Assembly (NCBI GenBank): GCA_903926385.1
Contig: CAIYIS010000036.1
Coordinates: 1-64,000 of the forward strand
Length of the DNA stretch: 64,000 nucleotides
Direction: 5' to 3'
Origin: an uncultured Bacteroidota bacterium
Lineage (GTDB): Bacteria; Bacteroidota; Bacteroidia; 2-12-FULL-35-15
Shown here one piece after another: positions 9,470-19,032 of this stretch. The translations under genes were made by a program, and so were the position numbers. The notes below the pieces were generated by a model. It ran no database searches, was not told the DNA's origin, and saw only the letters and a list, made by a program, of their open reading frames with translations. Each line of letters opens with the position of its first letter. The first letter of the stretch is position 1.

Positions 9470-10387
9470 TTATTTTAATGTAATGCTGGACTGACCTACA
9501 ATAACATCATCGCAAATAATATCAATCAGATATTTTCCTGCAATAAAAGGATTAGGACTGGCACAAAATACATCCACAGCAACATCTTCGTTTGAATAGC
9601 TGACATCTTCACGGGCGGCATAAAACCCTTTTCCTCCGTTAAACTTTACCATATTGTCTTCATCAGGCGATTTGCAAAGTTCTTTTCCGTCAGGTGTGGT
9701 AATACGCACGAAAACGGTACGGTTGCCCTTTTTGGCGATTTTATTTTCACCTAAAACAAAAGAAACTTTGATACGTTCCACACGCGATGCCTTGGTAGTT
9801 TCTATTTCTTTTTTTCCTCCCGAACGGAACTTTACTCCTTTTACAGTAGGGTTTTCGGCTTTTAAAATAGAACCCAAATTAATAGTGTTAGACAGTGCTT
9901 CTTTATCTTTGGATAACTTGGAAGTTTTTTCTTTTTCCGAATGCAAATCGGAAGTTACTTTTTCTTTTTCGGCTATAATCACTTTATTCATTGTGTTCAA
10001 CGAATCAATTTCGATTACATAATGCTGCATGATTTTGCGAAGCGTTTCGGTTTCTTTTTTTAGCTTAGAAATAATGTAAGCATCACCCTTATGTTTTTCG
10101 GCTTGCTCAAGCAAATCGGCTATCTGAGCGCGTTTTGCATCCAAATCTTCGTTCAATGTCTTGTCGTTGGTTTGCAGTGTAGCGTACTGTTGTTGCAAGT
10201 CGAGTAGGTTTGCTTTTACATTATCGCTTTCGATAATTACATTTTGTTTCTCGATAACCACTGTGTTGGCACGACCGCGTTCCTGCAGCCAAAGCCATGC
10301 GAATATTCCATTTCCGATTAATAATAATCCAAGTAAAACAAGCAATAACTTGTTGTTCGATTTTTTTTCTTCCGGCTGAGATTCCAT
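9470..10387 (-). CDS. Membrane-anchored coiled-coil protein of unknown function
   Basis: The 305-residue protein has a short cytoplasmic N-terminus, one transmembrane helix (about residues 14-34, LLLVLLGLLLIGNGIFAWLWL), a long charged coiled coil (about 45-175) and a beta-rich C-terminal domain of ~120 residues ending in VIVGQSSITLK. No catalytic motif is visible. It lies immediately upstream of ruvB with no intergenic base, so they share a transcript. A minus-strand -7 motif TACTTTTG is at 10417-10424. Similar anchored coiled-coil proteins occur in many Bacteroidota, but I cannot assign a role. Confidence 0.75.
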   Translation of the reverse strand: MESQPEEKKSNNKLLLVLLGLLLIGNGIFAWLWLQERGRANTVVIEKQNVIIESDNVKANLLDLQQQYATLQTNDKTLNEDLDAKRAQIADLLEQAEKHKGDAYIISKLKKETETLRKIMQHYVIEIDSLNTMNKVIIAEKEKVTSDLHSEKEKTSKLSKDKEALSNTINLGSILKAENPTVKGVKFRSGGKKEIETTKASRVERIKVSFVLGENKIAKKGNRTVFVRITTPDGKELCKSPDEDNMVKFNGGKGFYAAREDVSYSNEDVAVDVFCASPNPFIAGKYLIDIICDDVIVGQSSITLK

Positions 10388-10416
10388 GTTAGTAAGATTA
10401 GTTAATTTAGTGCCTG

Positions 10417-10424
10417 CAAAAGTA
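10417..10424 (-). promoter_or_regulatory. -7 promoter element for the coiled-coil/ruvB operon
   Basis: TACTTTTG on the minus strand, 29 bases before the start codon at 10387, matches TAnnTTTG. Confidence 0.45.
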
Positions 10425-10453
10425 ATACATTTTTAGTGTAAAAGAAGAACACC

Positions 10454-11137
10454 ATGATAAAAGACTTTTTTGCTATGTTATTTCCTCAGGTTTGTGTTTC
10501 CTGCGGAAAGCCTTTGTACAAATACGAAAAGCTTATTTGTATGCTGTGTGAGTATAAGCTTCCTAAAACCGATTTTCATTTAGAAAAAGATAATCCCATA
10601 GAAAAATTGTTTTGGGGAAGAGTTCCTATAGAGGCAGCTGCATCGTATTACCGATTTACGAAAGGAGGAAATGTGCAGCATCTGGTTCATCAACTCAAGT
10701 ACAAAGGCAAAAGAGAAATAGGAGTGGAGATAGGTGAATTATACGGAAGGGAATTGATGAAGAGTGAACGATTTTCAGAAGTGGATCTTATCATTCCCGT
10801 TCCTCTGCACAAACGAAAGCTGAAGGCAAGAGGTTATAATCAGAGCGAAGTATTTGCTCAAGGTCTTGCCAAAAGCATGAAGAAGAACACGGACTTTGTA
10901 ACGTTGTATCGCGCGATGGAATCGGAAACACAAACCAAAAAGACTCGCTTTCTGAGATGGAAAAATGTTGATTCTATTTTTCAGTTAAAGGATGAGACAA
11001 CCTTAATGGGTAAGCACATTTTGCTGGTGGATGATGTTATTACAACAGGAGCTACCCTCGAAGCCTGCATACAGACTCTACTCAAAATTCCTAATGTAAA
11101 AGTAAGTGTTGCATCCATTGCCTGGGCTACTCATTAG
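10454..11137 (+). CDS. comF: ComF family phosphoribosyltransferase-like protein
   Basis: The 227-residue protein has an N-terminal zinc-finger-like double CxxC (Cys14, 17, 29, 32) and a type I phosphoribosyltransferase domain. Its PRPP loop VDDVITTGAT is at about residues 192-201, and IPVPLHKRKLKARGYNQSE is the other ComF hallmark. ComF proteins are linked to handling incoming single-stranded DNA in natural transformation, though many homologues occur in non-competent bacteria, so the biological role here is inferred from family only. It diverges from the ruvB operon. Confidence 0.88.
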   Translation: MIKDFFAMLFPQVCVSCGKPLYKYEKLICMLCEYKLPKTDFHLEKDNPIEKLFWGRVPIEAAASYYRFTKGGNVQHLVHQLKYKGKREIGVEIGELYGRELMKSERFSEVDLIIPVPLHKRKLKARGYNQSEVFAQGLAKSMKKNTDFVTLYRAMESETQTKKTRFLRWKNVDSIFQLKDETTLMGKHILLVDDVITTGATLEACIQTLLKIPNVKVSVASIAWATH

Positions 11138-11189
11138 AGGCTATTTGGCCTTCTGAAGAACTCAACCGTCCTCTTTCGATAATTTAATC

Positions 11190-11197
11190 TATTTTTG
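11190..11197 (+). promoter_or_regulatory. -7 promoter element for the fRMsr gene
   Basis: TATTTTTG matches TAnnTTTG. It overlaps a possible TTG start at 11195 and so supports translation from the ATG at 11216. Confidence 0.5.
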
Positions 11198-11215
11198 CAC
11201 CACCAAAAGCAGAAA

Positions 11216-11695
11216 ATGGCGGAGTCGATTATCATTTCGGGAAACAATAAAAAAGAAAAATACGAATCGTTAATTCCTCAGTTGATAGCATTAACAGAGG
11301 GCGAAACAGATGTGATAGCAAACATTGCTAATGTTGTGGCGGCATTAAAATATGCTATGGAGTTTTTTTGGGTTGGTGTGTATTTTGTAAAGGGAAACGA
11401 ACTGGTACTCGGACCTTTTCAGGGACCTGTGGCCTGCACTCGCATTGCTTTTGGCAAAGGCGTTTGCGGAAAGTGTTGGGAAGAGAAAGAGACCATCATA
11501 GTGCAAGATGTAGATAATTTTCCTGGACATATTGCCTGCAGTTCTTTATCCAAATCTGAAATTGTGTTGCCTGCAGTTAATAAAAACGGAGAGGTAACAA
11601 TGGTGCTGGATGTGGACAGCGAACACCTGGCTGAGTTTGATGAAACGGATAAATTTTATTTAGAAAAAGTAATAAACATAATTGAAAACAGATAA
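11216..11695 (+). CDS. msrC: Free methionine-(R)-sulfoxide reductase (GAF domain)
   Basis: Read from ATG 11216 the product has 159 residues, the usual size. It is a single GAF domain with WVGVYFV, LGPFQGPVACTRI, GKGVCGKCW and FPGHIACSS. The three family cysteines fall at residues 74, 84 and 108, with the same 10 and 24 spacing as Cys84/94/118 of the E. coli enzyme, so the catalytic and resolving residues are intact. It reduces free Met-R-sulfoxide using thioredoxin. The frame is open further 5' to a TTG at 11195, but a -7 box overlaps that codon. The last 14 bases overlap the next gene. Confidence 0.92.
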   Translation: MAESIIISGNNKKEKYESLIPQLIALTEGETDVIANIANVVAALKYAMEFFWVGVYFVKGNELVLGPFQGPVACTRIAFGKGVCGKCWEEKETIIVQDVDNFPGHIACSSLSKSEIVLPAVNKNGEVTMVLDVDSEHLAEFDETDKFYLEKVINIIENR

Positions 11696-13463
11696 ACACA
11701 TAGTAAACTTTCTTCCGTATTATTCTTCAAAAAACGCTGTGTTAACTTCGGCTGTTTTTTTGGTGCTATCATTTCTATTGTCATCATGCGCTCAGGTGGT
11801 GACTCCCGGTGGAGGAAAGAAGGATACCACACCACCAAAAGTTGTTAAGTATTCTCCCGACAGTGCTCAGGTTAATTTTAACACAAAATCTGTACTCATC
11901 ACTTTTGATGAATTTATTCAATTGAAAGACCTCACCAATCAATTGATTGTTTCGCCTCCGCTTAATAATACTCCTGATATTACTGTTAAAAATAAAACAC
12001 TATCTGTTGTGTTTGACAAAAAAGATACGCTTAAACCAAACACTACATATTGCATTAGTTTTGGAAATGCAGTGCAGGATATGACCGAAAATAATCCGGT
12101 AGATAATTTTAAATACATTTTTTCCACAGGCAATCTTATTGACTCGTGTTCGTTAAAAGGAAAAGTTGAAAACGGCTTTAACCACACCACCGAAAAAGGT
12201 TTGATGGTTATGTTGTATGCCCGGTTTACTGATAGTATTGTGTTCAAAAGTTTGCCCGATTATTTTGCTAAAACGAAGGATGATGGCTCGTTTCAGATTA
12301 ATAATATTAAAGAAGGTAAATACAAACTGGTGGTGTTGAAAGATGCAAATGCAAATTATAAATACGATGGCGATGCTGAAAGTATTGGTTTTATTGATGC
12401 TCCTGTGGATGTGACGGAAAAGAAAAGTTTGCTGATCGATTTGTTTCAGGAGCCGGCAAAGAAATTACATCTGAAAAAAGCTACCTACGATACGTATGGA
12501 AGAATTGTATTTGTGTTTAATAAAAGTGCCGACAGTCTTGAAATTAATCCTATTAATTTTACATTTAAAAAAGGAGACGTATTACTCGATTATTCTAAAA
12601 ACAAAGACTCATTGACCTATTGGTTCAGAAATATTGATAAAGATATTTTGAAACTTCAGTTGAAGAATGGAAGTAAAGTAATAGATACACTCGAATATAA
12701 AATCATTACTAAAGAAGAAGCTCTGAAATCAAAGAAACGACCACTGAAATTATATGTGGTAAATAATTTGAACGGCAGTCAAAGTGTAGATTTAAACAGC
12801 GAGTTGTGTTTACAGTTTTCTCAACCTATCGATTCCATTGCTAAATCTGCTGGGGCGGAACTAAAGGAGAATACGCCAAATGCTAAACATTTCGAATTGT
12901 CATTAGATGATAATGAAATTCATAAACGAGTCAAAATTGCCAGTTTGGTTTACGATTCGACAATGGTAATAGCTGACCCAGCTAATCCCGAGAATGTGCT
13001 TATTCCCGGACATTATAAAACAGTTATTACTTCTAAAGAAAATGCCAAATACCAGCTTTTCATTCCACCTGCCACTTTCACCGACTTTTTCGGATTGAAA
13101 AACGATACTATAAAAATGGATTTTAAAACACAGGAAGAAAAGTTTTACGGTACAGTTAAGTTAAAACTTAGCATTCCTGCTCCCAAGGGGCAGTATATTG
13201 TTCAATTATTAGACGATAAAGAAAGTGTGGTTCGTTACAGTTTTGTGAAAGCTGATGAAGAAATTTACTATGAATTTTTGCACCCTCAGCAGTACAAACT
13301 GAAAATAATTTATGATGAAAATGAAAATGGGAAATGGGATACCGGTAATTACTTACAAAAGATTCAACCCGAAAAAGTGATTTATTATGACGGCTCTATT
13401 AATATCCGTTCCAATTGGGATTTGGATTTAGAATGGAAGGTAACCGAGGATAAAAAAGACTAG
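11682..13463 (+). CDS. Ig-like domain lipoprotein (Big_5-type, Bacteroidota)
   Basis: This large lipoprotein has up to 593 residues. The N-terminus has a hydrophobic segment ending in the lipobox LLSSCA, followed by PGGGKKDTTPPKVVKYSPDSAQVNFNTKSVLITFDEFIQL, the typical opening of a Big_5-like Ig domain. A transthyretin-like segment follows (KDDGSFQINNIKEGKYKLVVLKDANANYKYDGDAE), and a similar one near the C-terminus (YDENENGKWDTGNY). No ATG precedes the lipobox. Candidate starts are TTG 11682, overlapping msrC, or an internal GTG shortly before the hydrophobic core, so the exact start is uncertain. Function is unknown. Confidence 0.82.
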   Translation: MKTDKHIVNFLPYYSSKNAVLTSAVFLVLSFLLSSCAQVVTPGGGKKDTTPPKVVKYSPDSAQVNFNTKSVLITFDEFIQLKDLTNQLIVSPPLNNTPDITVKNKTLSVVFDKKDTLKPNTTYCISFGNAVQDMTENNPVDNFKYIFSTGNLIDSCSLKGKVENGFNHTTEKGLMVMLYARFTDSIVFKSLPDYFAKTKDDGSFQINNIKEGKYKLVVLKDANANYKYDGDAESIGFIDAPVDVTEKKSLLIDLFQEPAKKLHLKKATYDTYGRIVFVFNKSADSLEINPINFTFKKGDVLLDYSKNKDSLTYWFRNIDKDILKLQLKNGSKVIDTLEYKIITKEEALKSKKRPLKLYVVNNLNGSQSVDLNSELCLQFSQPIDSIAKSAGAELKENTPNAKHFELSLDDNEIHKRVKIASLVYDSTMVIADPANPENVLIPGHYKTVITSKENAKYQLFIPPATFTDFFGLKNDTIKMDFKTQEEKFYGTVKLKLSIPAPKGQYIVQLLDDKESVVRYSFVKADEEIYYEFLHPQQYKLKIIYDENENGKWDTGNYLQKIQPEKVIYYDGSINIRSNWDLDLEWKVTEDKKD

Positions 13464-14161
13464 AAATAGCCCCCGATATTCACCTGCTTTTCTTTACCCG
13501 AAAAAACACTTTTTCGTGCCTTTTATGGGTACATTTACCTGAAATTCTACCTCAATACCTAGGTAGTCTGACTCCATAACATATCCTTTTGTTCTTATTT
13601 TCAATGTATTTTATCCTTTTTTAAGATTGATTGTTTCCAAAAACATGCTCCTTACCTCCGTAAGCAAGTTGCTTAGCTTCGTAAGTACTTTCTTTATCAT
13701 CGAGAGGACTTACTCTTTCAAACAACGATAGAGTTTGATTAAGTAAGCACTTTCTTTACCTTCGCGAGTACTTTGTTTGGTAAACAAAGTACTTTACTTA
13801 CCATCGAGAGCACGTTACTTACCATCCAACCTACTTTGTTTACCTTCGAGAGTACTTTACAAGGTACCGAAAGTCCTCGCGATGGTAAGGAACACGAAAA
13901 TGGAGGTTTTGGCCCTTTTTACGCTCCAAAGTGGAAGGAAAATGAAGGTAAAAAAGAAGAAAATGGAAGCAAATTACTTCCTTATGGAGGAGGATAACCT
14001 AAGTGTTCGGACATAAAAATTCGAATAGAGGGTGATGCTGTTGATATAGCATTAACCTTTGGGCTTATGCAGGTGGATACAAACTATCTCATATTTTAAA
14101 ATTGCTAATTCTTAATTATCCATTCTTAATAAATTCGTTCCTTTGTACAAAACATTGAACA
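13464..14161. other. 698-base intergenic region holding a 21-bp repeat array
   Basis: No recognisable gene. The left 180 bases are unique AT-rich sequence, 13644-13894 is the repeat array listed separately, and the remainder leads into purD with a weak -7-like TTCCTTTG near 14140. Short open frames across the array arise because 21 is divisible by three, and I do not count them as genes. Confidence 0.7.
13644..13894 (+). repeat. Degenerate 21-bp tandem repeat array (locus A)
   Basis: Units in strict 21-base register begin at 13644, 13665 and 13686. After a 41-base interval the register resumes at 13748, 13769, 13790, 13811, 13832 and 13853. The consensus resembles tACTTTctTTACC followed by aTCGagAG. 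The unit at 13769 is self-palindromic (CTTTGTTT..AAACAAAG). The terminal block 13874-13894 reads as an inverted unit (its reverse complement begins TGTTCCTTACCATCGCGAG). Three other arrays with the same period but different sequence occur in the window. Confidence 0.85.
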
Positions 14162-15463
14162 ATGAACATTCTTATACTCGGTTCGGGGGGCAGGGAGCAT
14201 GCTTTTGCATGGAAACTTTCTCAAAGTCCCAACTGTAACCAATTATTTATTGCACCCGGAAACGCAGGCACATCAGCCTTCGGAACCAATCTGGCAGTAT
14301 CGCCTACTGATTTTGCAGGGGTAAAAAAAATCGTTTTGGAGCAGGACATATCCATGGTGGTAGTCGGCCCGGAAGACCCTTTGGTGAAAGGCATTCACGA
14401 TTATTTTATAAACGATGATGAACTGAAAAGGGTAAGTGTAATAGGCCCTCAGGCCGATGGGGCCCAACTGGAAGGCAGCAAAGATTTTTCGAAACAATTC
14501 ATGGCTCGCCATCGCATACCTACTGCCCGTTACGAAACATTTACACCAGCCACATTAGCCGATGGGCTCTCTTTTCTGGAAACACTATCGCCTCCTTATG
14601 TTTTAAAGGCCGATGGACTGGCAGCCGGTAAAGGAGTGGTTATTCCGCTTAATCTGGCCGATGCCAAATCAGAACTCCACGAAATGCTTGCCAATGCTAA
14701 GTTTGGTAATGCTTCTTCAAAAGTGGTTATCGAAGAGTTTTTGCATGGCATAGAGCTTTCGGTATTTGTACTTACCGATGGTCATTCGTATAAAATATTG
14801 CCGGCAGCCAAAGATTACAAACGAATAGGAGAGCAAGACACCGGGTTGAACACAGGGGGCATGGGAGCGGTGTCGCCAGTTCCTTTTGCCAATACTGATT
14901 TTATTAAAAAAGTAGAAGACCGAGTGATAATTCCAACCATCAATGGACTTAAACAAGAAGGAATAACCTACAAAGGATTTATTTTTATTGGTCTGATGAA
15001 TGTAAACGGTGAACCTTTTGTGATAGAATACAACGTTCGTATGGGCGACCCTGAAACAGAAGTGGTCATTCCTCGCATCAAATCCGATTTACTCGATTTG
15101 TTTTCGGGAGTGGCAAATGGTAACCTTAACGAAAAGTCGTTCGAAACGGATAGTCGCTATGCCACCACAGTGATGCTGGTTTCGGCCGGTTATCCAGAAG
15201 AGTATGAAAAAGGAAAAGCCATTTCGGGATTGGATAAAGTATCCGACAGCATTGCGTTTCATGCAGGAACCACAAATCAAAAAACAAGTGATGATGCAGA
15301 ACAGACGGTAACTAACGGTGGACGAGTAATAGCTGTTACGTCTTACGGAACCACTATGGCAGAAGCATTACAAAAATCGTTTGCCAATGCCGAACTCATC
15401 CACTACGAAGGAAAATACTACCGCAAGGATATTGGGGAAGATTTGAAAAAGTACTTTAATTGA
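14162..15463 (+). CDS. purD: Phosphoribosylamine-glycine ligase (GAR synthetase)
   Basis: This 433-residue ATP-grasp enzyme performs the second step of purine synthesis, joining glycine to phosphoribosylamine. [19 protein letters not shown] is the N-terminal signature. [21 protein letters not shown], the GMGAVSP loop and [12 protein letters not shown] follow in normal order. Length is normal. It is followed by a bidirectional terminator. PurQ lies 1.4 kb further on, separated by two small membrane protein genes, a neighbourhood I recall from other Bacteroidota. Confidence 0.97.
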   Translation: MNILILGSGGREHAFAWKLSQSPNCNQLFIAPGNAGTSAFGTNLAVSPTDFAGVKKIVLEQDISMVVVGPEDPLVKGIHDYFINDDELKRVSVIGPQADGAQLEGSKDFSKQFMARHRIPTARYETFTPATLADGLSFLETLSPPYVLKADGLAAGKGVVIPLNLADAKSELHEMLANAKFGNASSKVVIEEFLHGIELSVFVLTDGHSYKILPAAKDYKRIGEQDTGLNTGGMGAVSPVPFANTDFIKKVEDRVIIPTINGLKQEGITYKGFIFIGLMNVNGEPFVIEYNVRMGDPETEVVIPRIKSDLLDLFSGVANGNLNEKSFETDSRYATTVMLVSAGYPEEYEKGKAISGLDKVSDSIAFHAGTTNQKTSDDAEQTVTNGGRVIAVTSYGTTMAEALQKSFANAELIHYEGKYYRKDIGEDLKKYFN

Positions 15464-15500
15464 AAGTAGTAAGTGAGAAAATCTGGATAAAGGACACAAA

Positions 15501-15536
15501 AAAACACCCTGCAAACAGTATGCAGGGTGTTTTTTT
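15501..15536. terminator. Bidirectional terminator between purD and the small membrane protein gene
   Basis: The 13-bp stem AAAACACCCTGCA with TGCAGGGTGTTTT has a seven-base loop, with a T-run to the right and an A-run to the left, so it can serve both converging genes. Confidence 0.85.
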
Positions 15537-15549
15537 ATAAAGTAAAGGG

Positions 15550-15735
15550 TTACGCTAACTTGTTATTTGCTTCCGCTTCTTTGTTGAATTTTCTTTGCAT
15601 AAATAGCCAAGTAACAACAAGTGAAATAATAACAAGCCAGAAAAACAAATTAACACCAAAGCCAATAGGTTTCATAAATTGGAAAGTCCACTGAAAAAAA
15701 CTTCCTATTCCGTAAAAAATGTCTGTCATGTTCAT
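15550..15735 (-). CDS. Small one-helix membrane protein (DUF6341-like)
   Basis: Read from the ATG at 15735 the product has 61 residues, MNMTDIFYGIGSFF..., with one membrane helix (NLFFWLVIISLVVTWLFMQ) and a charged tail ending KEAEANNKLA. A longer frame starts only at a TTG at 15762 and is less likely. The size, the (M)TD.fYGi start and its position between purD and a DUF6427-like gene match a small Bacteroidota family I recall as DUF6341. The number is from memory. Function is unknown. Confidence 0.65.
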   Translation of the reverse strand: MNMTDIFYGIGSFFQWTFQFMKPIGFGVNLFFWLVIISLVVTWLFMQRKFNKEAEANNKLA

Positions 15736-15820
15736 AGTCAATAATTTTTTAAAAGTGGTCAAAAATACAATTATTATTTATACGCGCCATAATTTTTTTT
15801 AGCCTAATTTTATCCGCTGA

Positions 15821-16804
15821 ATGTTTATCCGATTTTTCAAAAACAATACGCCTTCTTATTTTTTCATTTTACCACTGTTCGCGCTGGTGTTTTGGATAGT
15901 TGCTTTTATGGGCGTTCCTCCTTTGGTCAGTTCTCATTCCTCTTCGCTGTTCAATGCTATGGCTGGTTATGTAAATGCCTTCCGGTTTATCGGCACCTGT
16001 GTTTCGTTTCTGCTGGTTACCACCGGAGCTTTTTTAATCAATCTTGTATTTAACGAAAGCGAAATTCTCGAACGTAAAACCTTTCTTCCGGCTTTGTTTT
16101 ACTTTGTTTTTATGAGCAATAATGAGTCAATGCTGGTGTTTCATCCGGCTATGATTGCCAATATCTTTATCATTCTATCCATACATTCCATGTATAACGG
16201 CTATCGCAAAACGGTTGCGTTCTCGCAGCTTTTCGATGCGGGAATGCTTTTGTCTGTGGCTTCGGTGTTTTATTTTCCGTCCATTATTTTGTTTCCGGTG
16301 TTAATCTTTGGGTTAATTGTGTTCAGGGCTTATAACTGGCGCGAGTGGCTGATTACTCTTTTTGGAGCACTTGTTCCATACTGTTTCGTGCTTACTTATT
16401 GTTTCTGGAACGATTCTCTGCTTGCATACTGGCATGATAAGCTGGCTTACTTTGTTTATCACGACCGGCCTTCGTTCGAATTTACTTCTTCCTTCTATTT
16501 CTTAATGACAATGGCTGTTATCATTGCTTTTTTATCGTTGAGTAAACTGGCTAACTCGGTTTTGGCAGGTTCGCAAAAGGCTAAGAAGAACTTAATTTAC
16601 ATCATCTGGTTTTTTCTGTTCAGCATCGCTTCGTTACTTCTGGCTCCCGATTTGGTTTCGCCTTACTTTTCGGTGCTGGCCATACCTTTCACCTTTTTTG
16701 CATCGTCTTATTTCTTTACCATGAAAAAAGAAGGTTGGGGCGAAATTCTTTTTCTTTTGCTTATCTCCGCTATTTTAGTGAACGATTTCGCAAAGTATTT
16801 TTAA
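15821..16804 (+). CDS. Polytopic membrane protein (DUF6427-like)
   Basis: The 327-residue product is almost entirely hydrophobic, with about nine to ten membrane segments and few charged loops. It starts MFIRFFKNNTPSYFF and contains NNESMLVFHPAMIANIFIILS, which resembles the Bacteroidota family DUF6427 usually found beside purD and a small DUF6341 protein. No transporter signature motif was recognised, and function is unknown. It is separated from purQ by 51 bases. Confidence 0.7.
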   Translation: MFIRFFKNNTPSYFFILPLFALVFWIVAFMGVPPLVSSHSSSLFNAMAGYVNAFRFIGTCVSFLLVTTGAFLINLVFNESEILERKTFLPALFYFVFMSNNESMLVFHPAMIANIFIILSIHSMYNGYRKTVAFSQLFDAGMLLSVASVFYFPSIILFPVLIFGLIVFRAYNWREWLITLFGALVPYCFVLTYCFWNDSLLAYWHDKLAYFVYHDRPSFEFTSSFYFLMTMAVIIAFLSLSKLANSVLAGSQKAKKNLIYIIWFFLFSIASLLLAPDLVSPYFSVLAIPFTFFASSYFFTMKKEGWGEILFLLLISAILVNDFAKYF

Positions 16805-16855
16805 CTTTACAGCCTGAATTGGTTTAGCATTTACACTATATATAATTAAAGGAAT

Positions 16856-17554
16856 ATGAAATTTGGAGTAGTTATTTTTCCGGGATCCAATTGCGATCAG
16901 GACATGATTTATGCATTACGCAACATCATGAATCAGGAAGTTGTTGAGTTGTGGCACAAAGATACCGACCTTAAAGGGTGCGATTTTATTGTGCTTCCGG
17001 GTGGGTTTTCGTATGGCGATTATTTACGTTCGGGTGCCATTGCCAGGTTTTCTCCTATCATGGAAAAGGTAATCGAATTTGCTAACAAGGGAGGTTATTT
17101 ATTGGGTGTGTGCAATGGTTTTCAGATTCTCTGCGAAGCAGGACTGGTACCGGGAGCATTGATGCATAACAATGAAAGGAAATTTGTTTGTAAAAATGTT
17201 TTTATAAAATCTCAAACTAAAGATACATTAATCACTTCGACCATACCGAGCGACAAAGCACTTAAAATTCCGGTTGCTCATGGCGAAGGAAAATATTATG
17301 CCGACTCAGCAACCTTAAAAGAGATGAATGCTAACGGACAAATTATTTTCCGTTATTGCGATGAAGGAGGAAACATTACCGAGGCTTCTAATCCGAACGG
17401 AGCAACAGATAATATAGCAGGTGTTTGCAATGCAGGTAAAAATGTATTTGGAATGATGCCTCACCCCGAGCGTGCGGTGGACAGTAACTTGTCTAACGAA
17501 GATGGTCGTTATATTTTCGATTCCATATTATCTATGATAGCGGAGAATAAATAA
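16856..17554 (+). CDS. purQ: Phosphoribosylformylglycinamidine synthase, glutaminase subunit
   Basis: This 232-residue class I glutamine amidotransferase supplies ammonia to the FGAM synthase complex with PurL and PurS, the fourth step of purine synthesis. The nucleophile is Cys86 in [19 protein letters not shown], and the catalytic His-Glu pair is in MMPHPERA near residue 201. It starts [14 protein letters not shown] as in typical PurQ. This is the separate-subunit form rather than the large fused PurL. It converges with the acyl-CoA dehydrogenase gene over a strong terminator. Confidence 0.96.
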   Translation: MKFGVVIFPGSNCDQDMIYALRNIMNQEVVELWHKDTDLKGCDFIVLPGGFSYGDYLRSGAIARFSPIMEKVIEFANKGGYLLGVCNGFQILCEAGLVPGALMHNNERKFVCKNVFIKSQTKDTLITSTIPSDKALKIPVAHGEGKYYADSATLKEMNANGQIIFRYCDEGGNITEASNPNGATDNIAGVCNAGKNVFGMMPHPERAVDSNLSNEDGRYIFDSILSMIAENK

Positions 17555-17580
17555 GGAATAAAAGAATACATTAGTAGAAT

Positions 17581-17615
17581 AAAAAGAGGTGGCCTTTTAA
17601 GGACCACCTCTTTTT
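17581..17615. terminator. Bidirectional terminator between purQ and the acyl-CoA dehydrogenase gene
   Basis: A 12-bp stem, AAAAAGAGGTGG with CCACCTCTTTTT, lies between the two converging genes and has A/T tracts on both sides. Confidence 0.85.
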
Positions 17616-17636
17616 ATTTTATAAACAGGATTCTTA

Positions 17637-18815
17637 TTAATTGAACGCGTTGAATCCGGTTATGTCCATACCTGTTATGAGTAAGTGGATATCATGAGTT
17701 CCTTCATAAGTAATTACCGACTCCAGATTGGTCATATGGCGCATAATAGGATATTCGCCTGTGATGCCCATTCCTCCATGTATCTGACGAGCTTCGCGAG
17801 CTATCTGCAAGGCCATGTTCACATTGTTTCGTTTCGACATTGATATTTGAGCAGGAGTAGCACGGTGTTCGTTTTTAAGCACTCCCAAACGCCAGGTTAA
17901 CAACTGTGCTTTGGTAATTTCGGTAATCATTTCGGCTAATTTCTTTTGAGTAAGCTGAAATGCACCGATGGGTTTACCAAACTGAATACGTTCTTTTGAA
18001 TAACGTAAAGCTGAATCGTAGCAATCCATAGCTGCACCTATAGCACCCCATGCAATACCGAAACGGGCAGAATTTAAACAGCTCAATGGGCCTTTTAGTC
18101 CTTTTACGTTAGGGAATATATTTTCTTTCGGAACTTTTACATTCGAAAACACTAGTTCACCGGTGGCACTTGCACGCAAGCTCCATTTGCCATGTGTTTC
18201 GGGTGTTGTGAATCCTTCCATACCTCTTTCTATAACCATACCGCGAATTTCGCCTGCTTCATCTTTTGCCCATACCACTGCTATATCAGCAAACGGAGAG
18301 TTAGATATCCACATTTTAGCACCATTCAGTAAGTAGTGGTCGCCTTTGTCTTTAATATTTGTAATCATTCCCGAAGGGTTAGAACCATAATCAGGCTCGG
18401 TAAGTCCGAAACAACCCATCATCTCGCCTGCGGCAAGTTTCGGAAGGTATTTGCGTTTCTGATCTTCCGACCCGAATGTATAAATAGGAAACATAACCAG
18501 CGAACTTTGAACAGAAGCTGTACTGCGCAATCCGCTGTCGCCACGCTCAAGCTCCTGCATAATGATACCATACGAAATCTGGTCTAGTCCTGCACCTCCA
18601 TATTCAACCGGAATATAAGGGCCAAAAGCTCCAATCTCGGCCAATCCTTTTATCCATTGTTTAGGAAATTTTGCATCCTGACACGCTTGCTCCACTATAG
18701 GAGAAACTTCTTTTTTTACCCATGCACGGGCTGTTTCGCGAATCAGTTTATGTTCATCCGTTAATAATTCATCCATTAAATAATAATCGTGTGCTTCAAA
18801 TCTGTCTGTTGCCAT
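17637..18815 (-). CDS. Acyl-CoA dehydrogenase, glutaryl-CoA dehydrogenase type
   Basis: This 392-residue FAD enzyme has the family motifs GCFGLTEPDYGSNPSGM, WISNSP and RQIHGGMGITGEYPIMRHM. The catalytic base is Glu in TYEGTHDIHLLITG, about residue 371. The combination FGKPIGAFQLTQKKLAEM and the tail ITGMDITGFNAF is typical of glutaryl-CoA dehydrogenases (lysine/tryptophan breakdown: oxidation and decarboxylation to crotonyl-CoA), so that substrate is likely but not proven. It is monocistronic, with a minus-strand -7 box at 18843-18850. Confidence 0.88.
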   Translation of the reverse strand: MATDRFEAHDYYLMDELLTDEHKLIRETARAWVKKEVSPIVEQACQDAKFPKQWIKGLAEIGAFGPYIPVEYGGAGLDQISYGIIMQELERGDSGLRSTASVQSSLVMFPIYTFGSEDQKRKYLPKLAAGEMMGCFGLTEPDYGSNPSGMITNIKDKGDHYLLNGAKMWISNSPFADIAVVWAKDEAGEIRGMVIERGMEGFTTPETHGKWSLRASATGELVFSNVKVPKENIFPNVKGLKGPLSCLNSARFGIAWGAIGAAMDCYDSALRYSKERIQFGKPIGAFQLTQKKLAEMITEITKAQLLTWRLGVLKNEHRATPAQISMSKRNNVNMALQIAREARQIHGGMGITGEYPIMRHMTNLESVITYEGTHDIHLLITGMDITGFNAFN

Positions 18816-18842
18816 TGTCTTTGTTTTTTAATTTTTGAGATG

Positions 18843-18850
18843 CAAAAGTA
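18843..18850 (-). promoter_or_regulatory. -7 promoter element for the acyl-CoA dehydrogenase gene
   Basis: TACTTTTG on the minus strand, 27 bases before the start codon. Confidence 0.5.
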
Positions 18851-19032
18851 AGTATTTTGTGTTACGCTTAACCTAACTAAATATTTAACTACTGGCTTTG
18901 CTTCTTATTAGTGTTTTTGCGGAAAGCTTGATAAATAAGGCAAAAAGAAATGTTTTGCCACCTGCTCAGGCCGATTAGATGGTGTGAGTTTGTGATAAAA
19001 ATCATACTATTGATGTGTGCAGAAGAAAGAGG

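Noticed and set aside
11195-11215. TTG start for the methionine sulfoxide reductase gene
   Set aside because: The codon overlaps a -7 promoter box, and the ATG at 11216 gives the usual family length.
13773-13997. Two overlapping rightward frames across array A
   Set aside because: Both frames are open at once because the repeat unit lacks stops and is a multiple of three. The composition is unlike a protein and no promoter precedes them.
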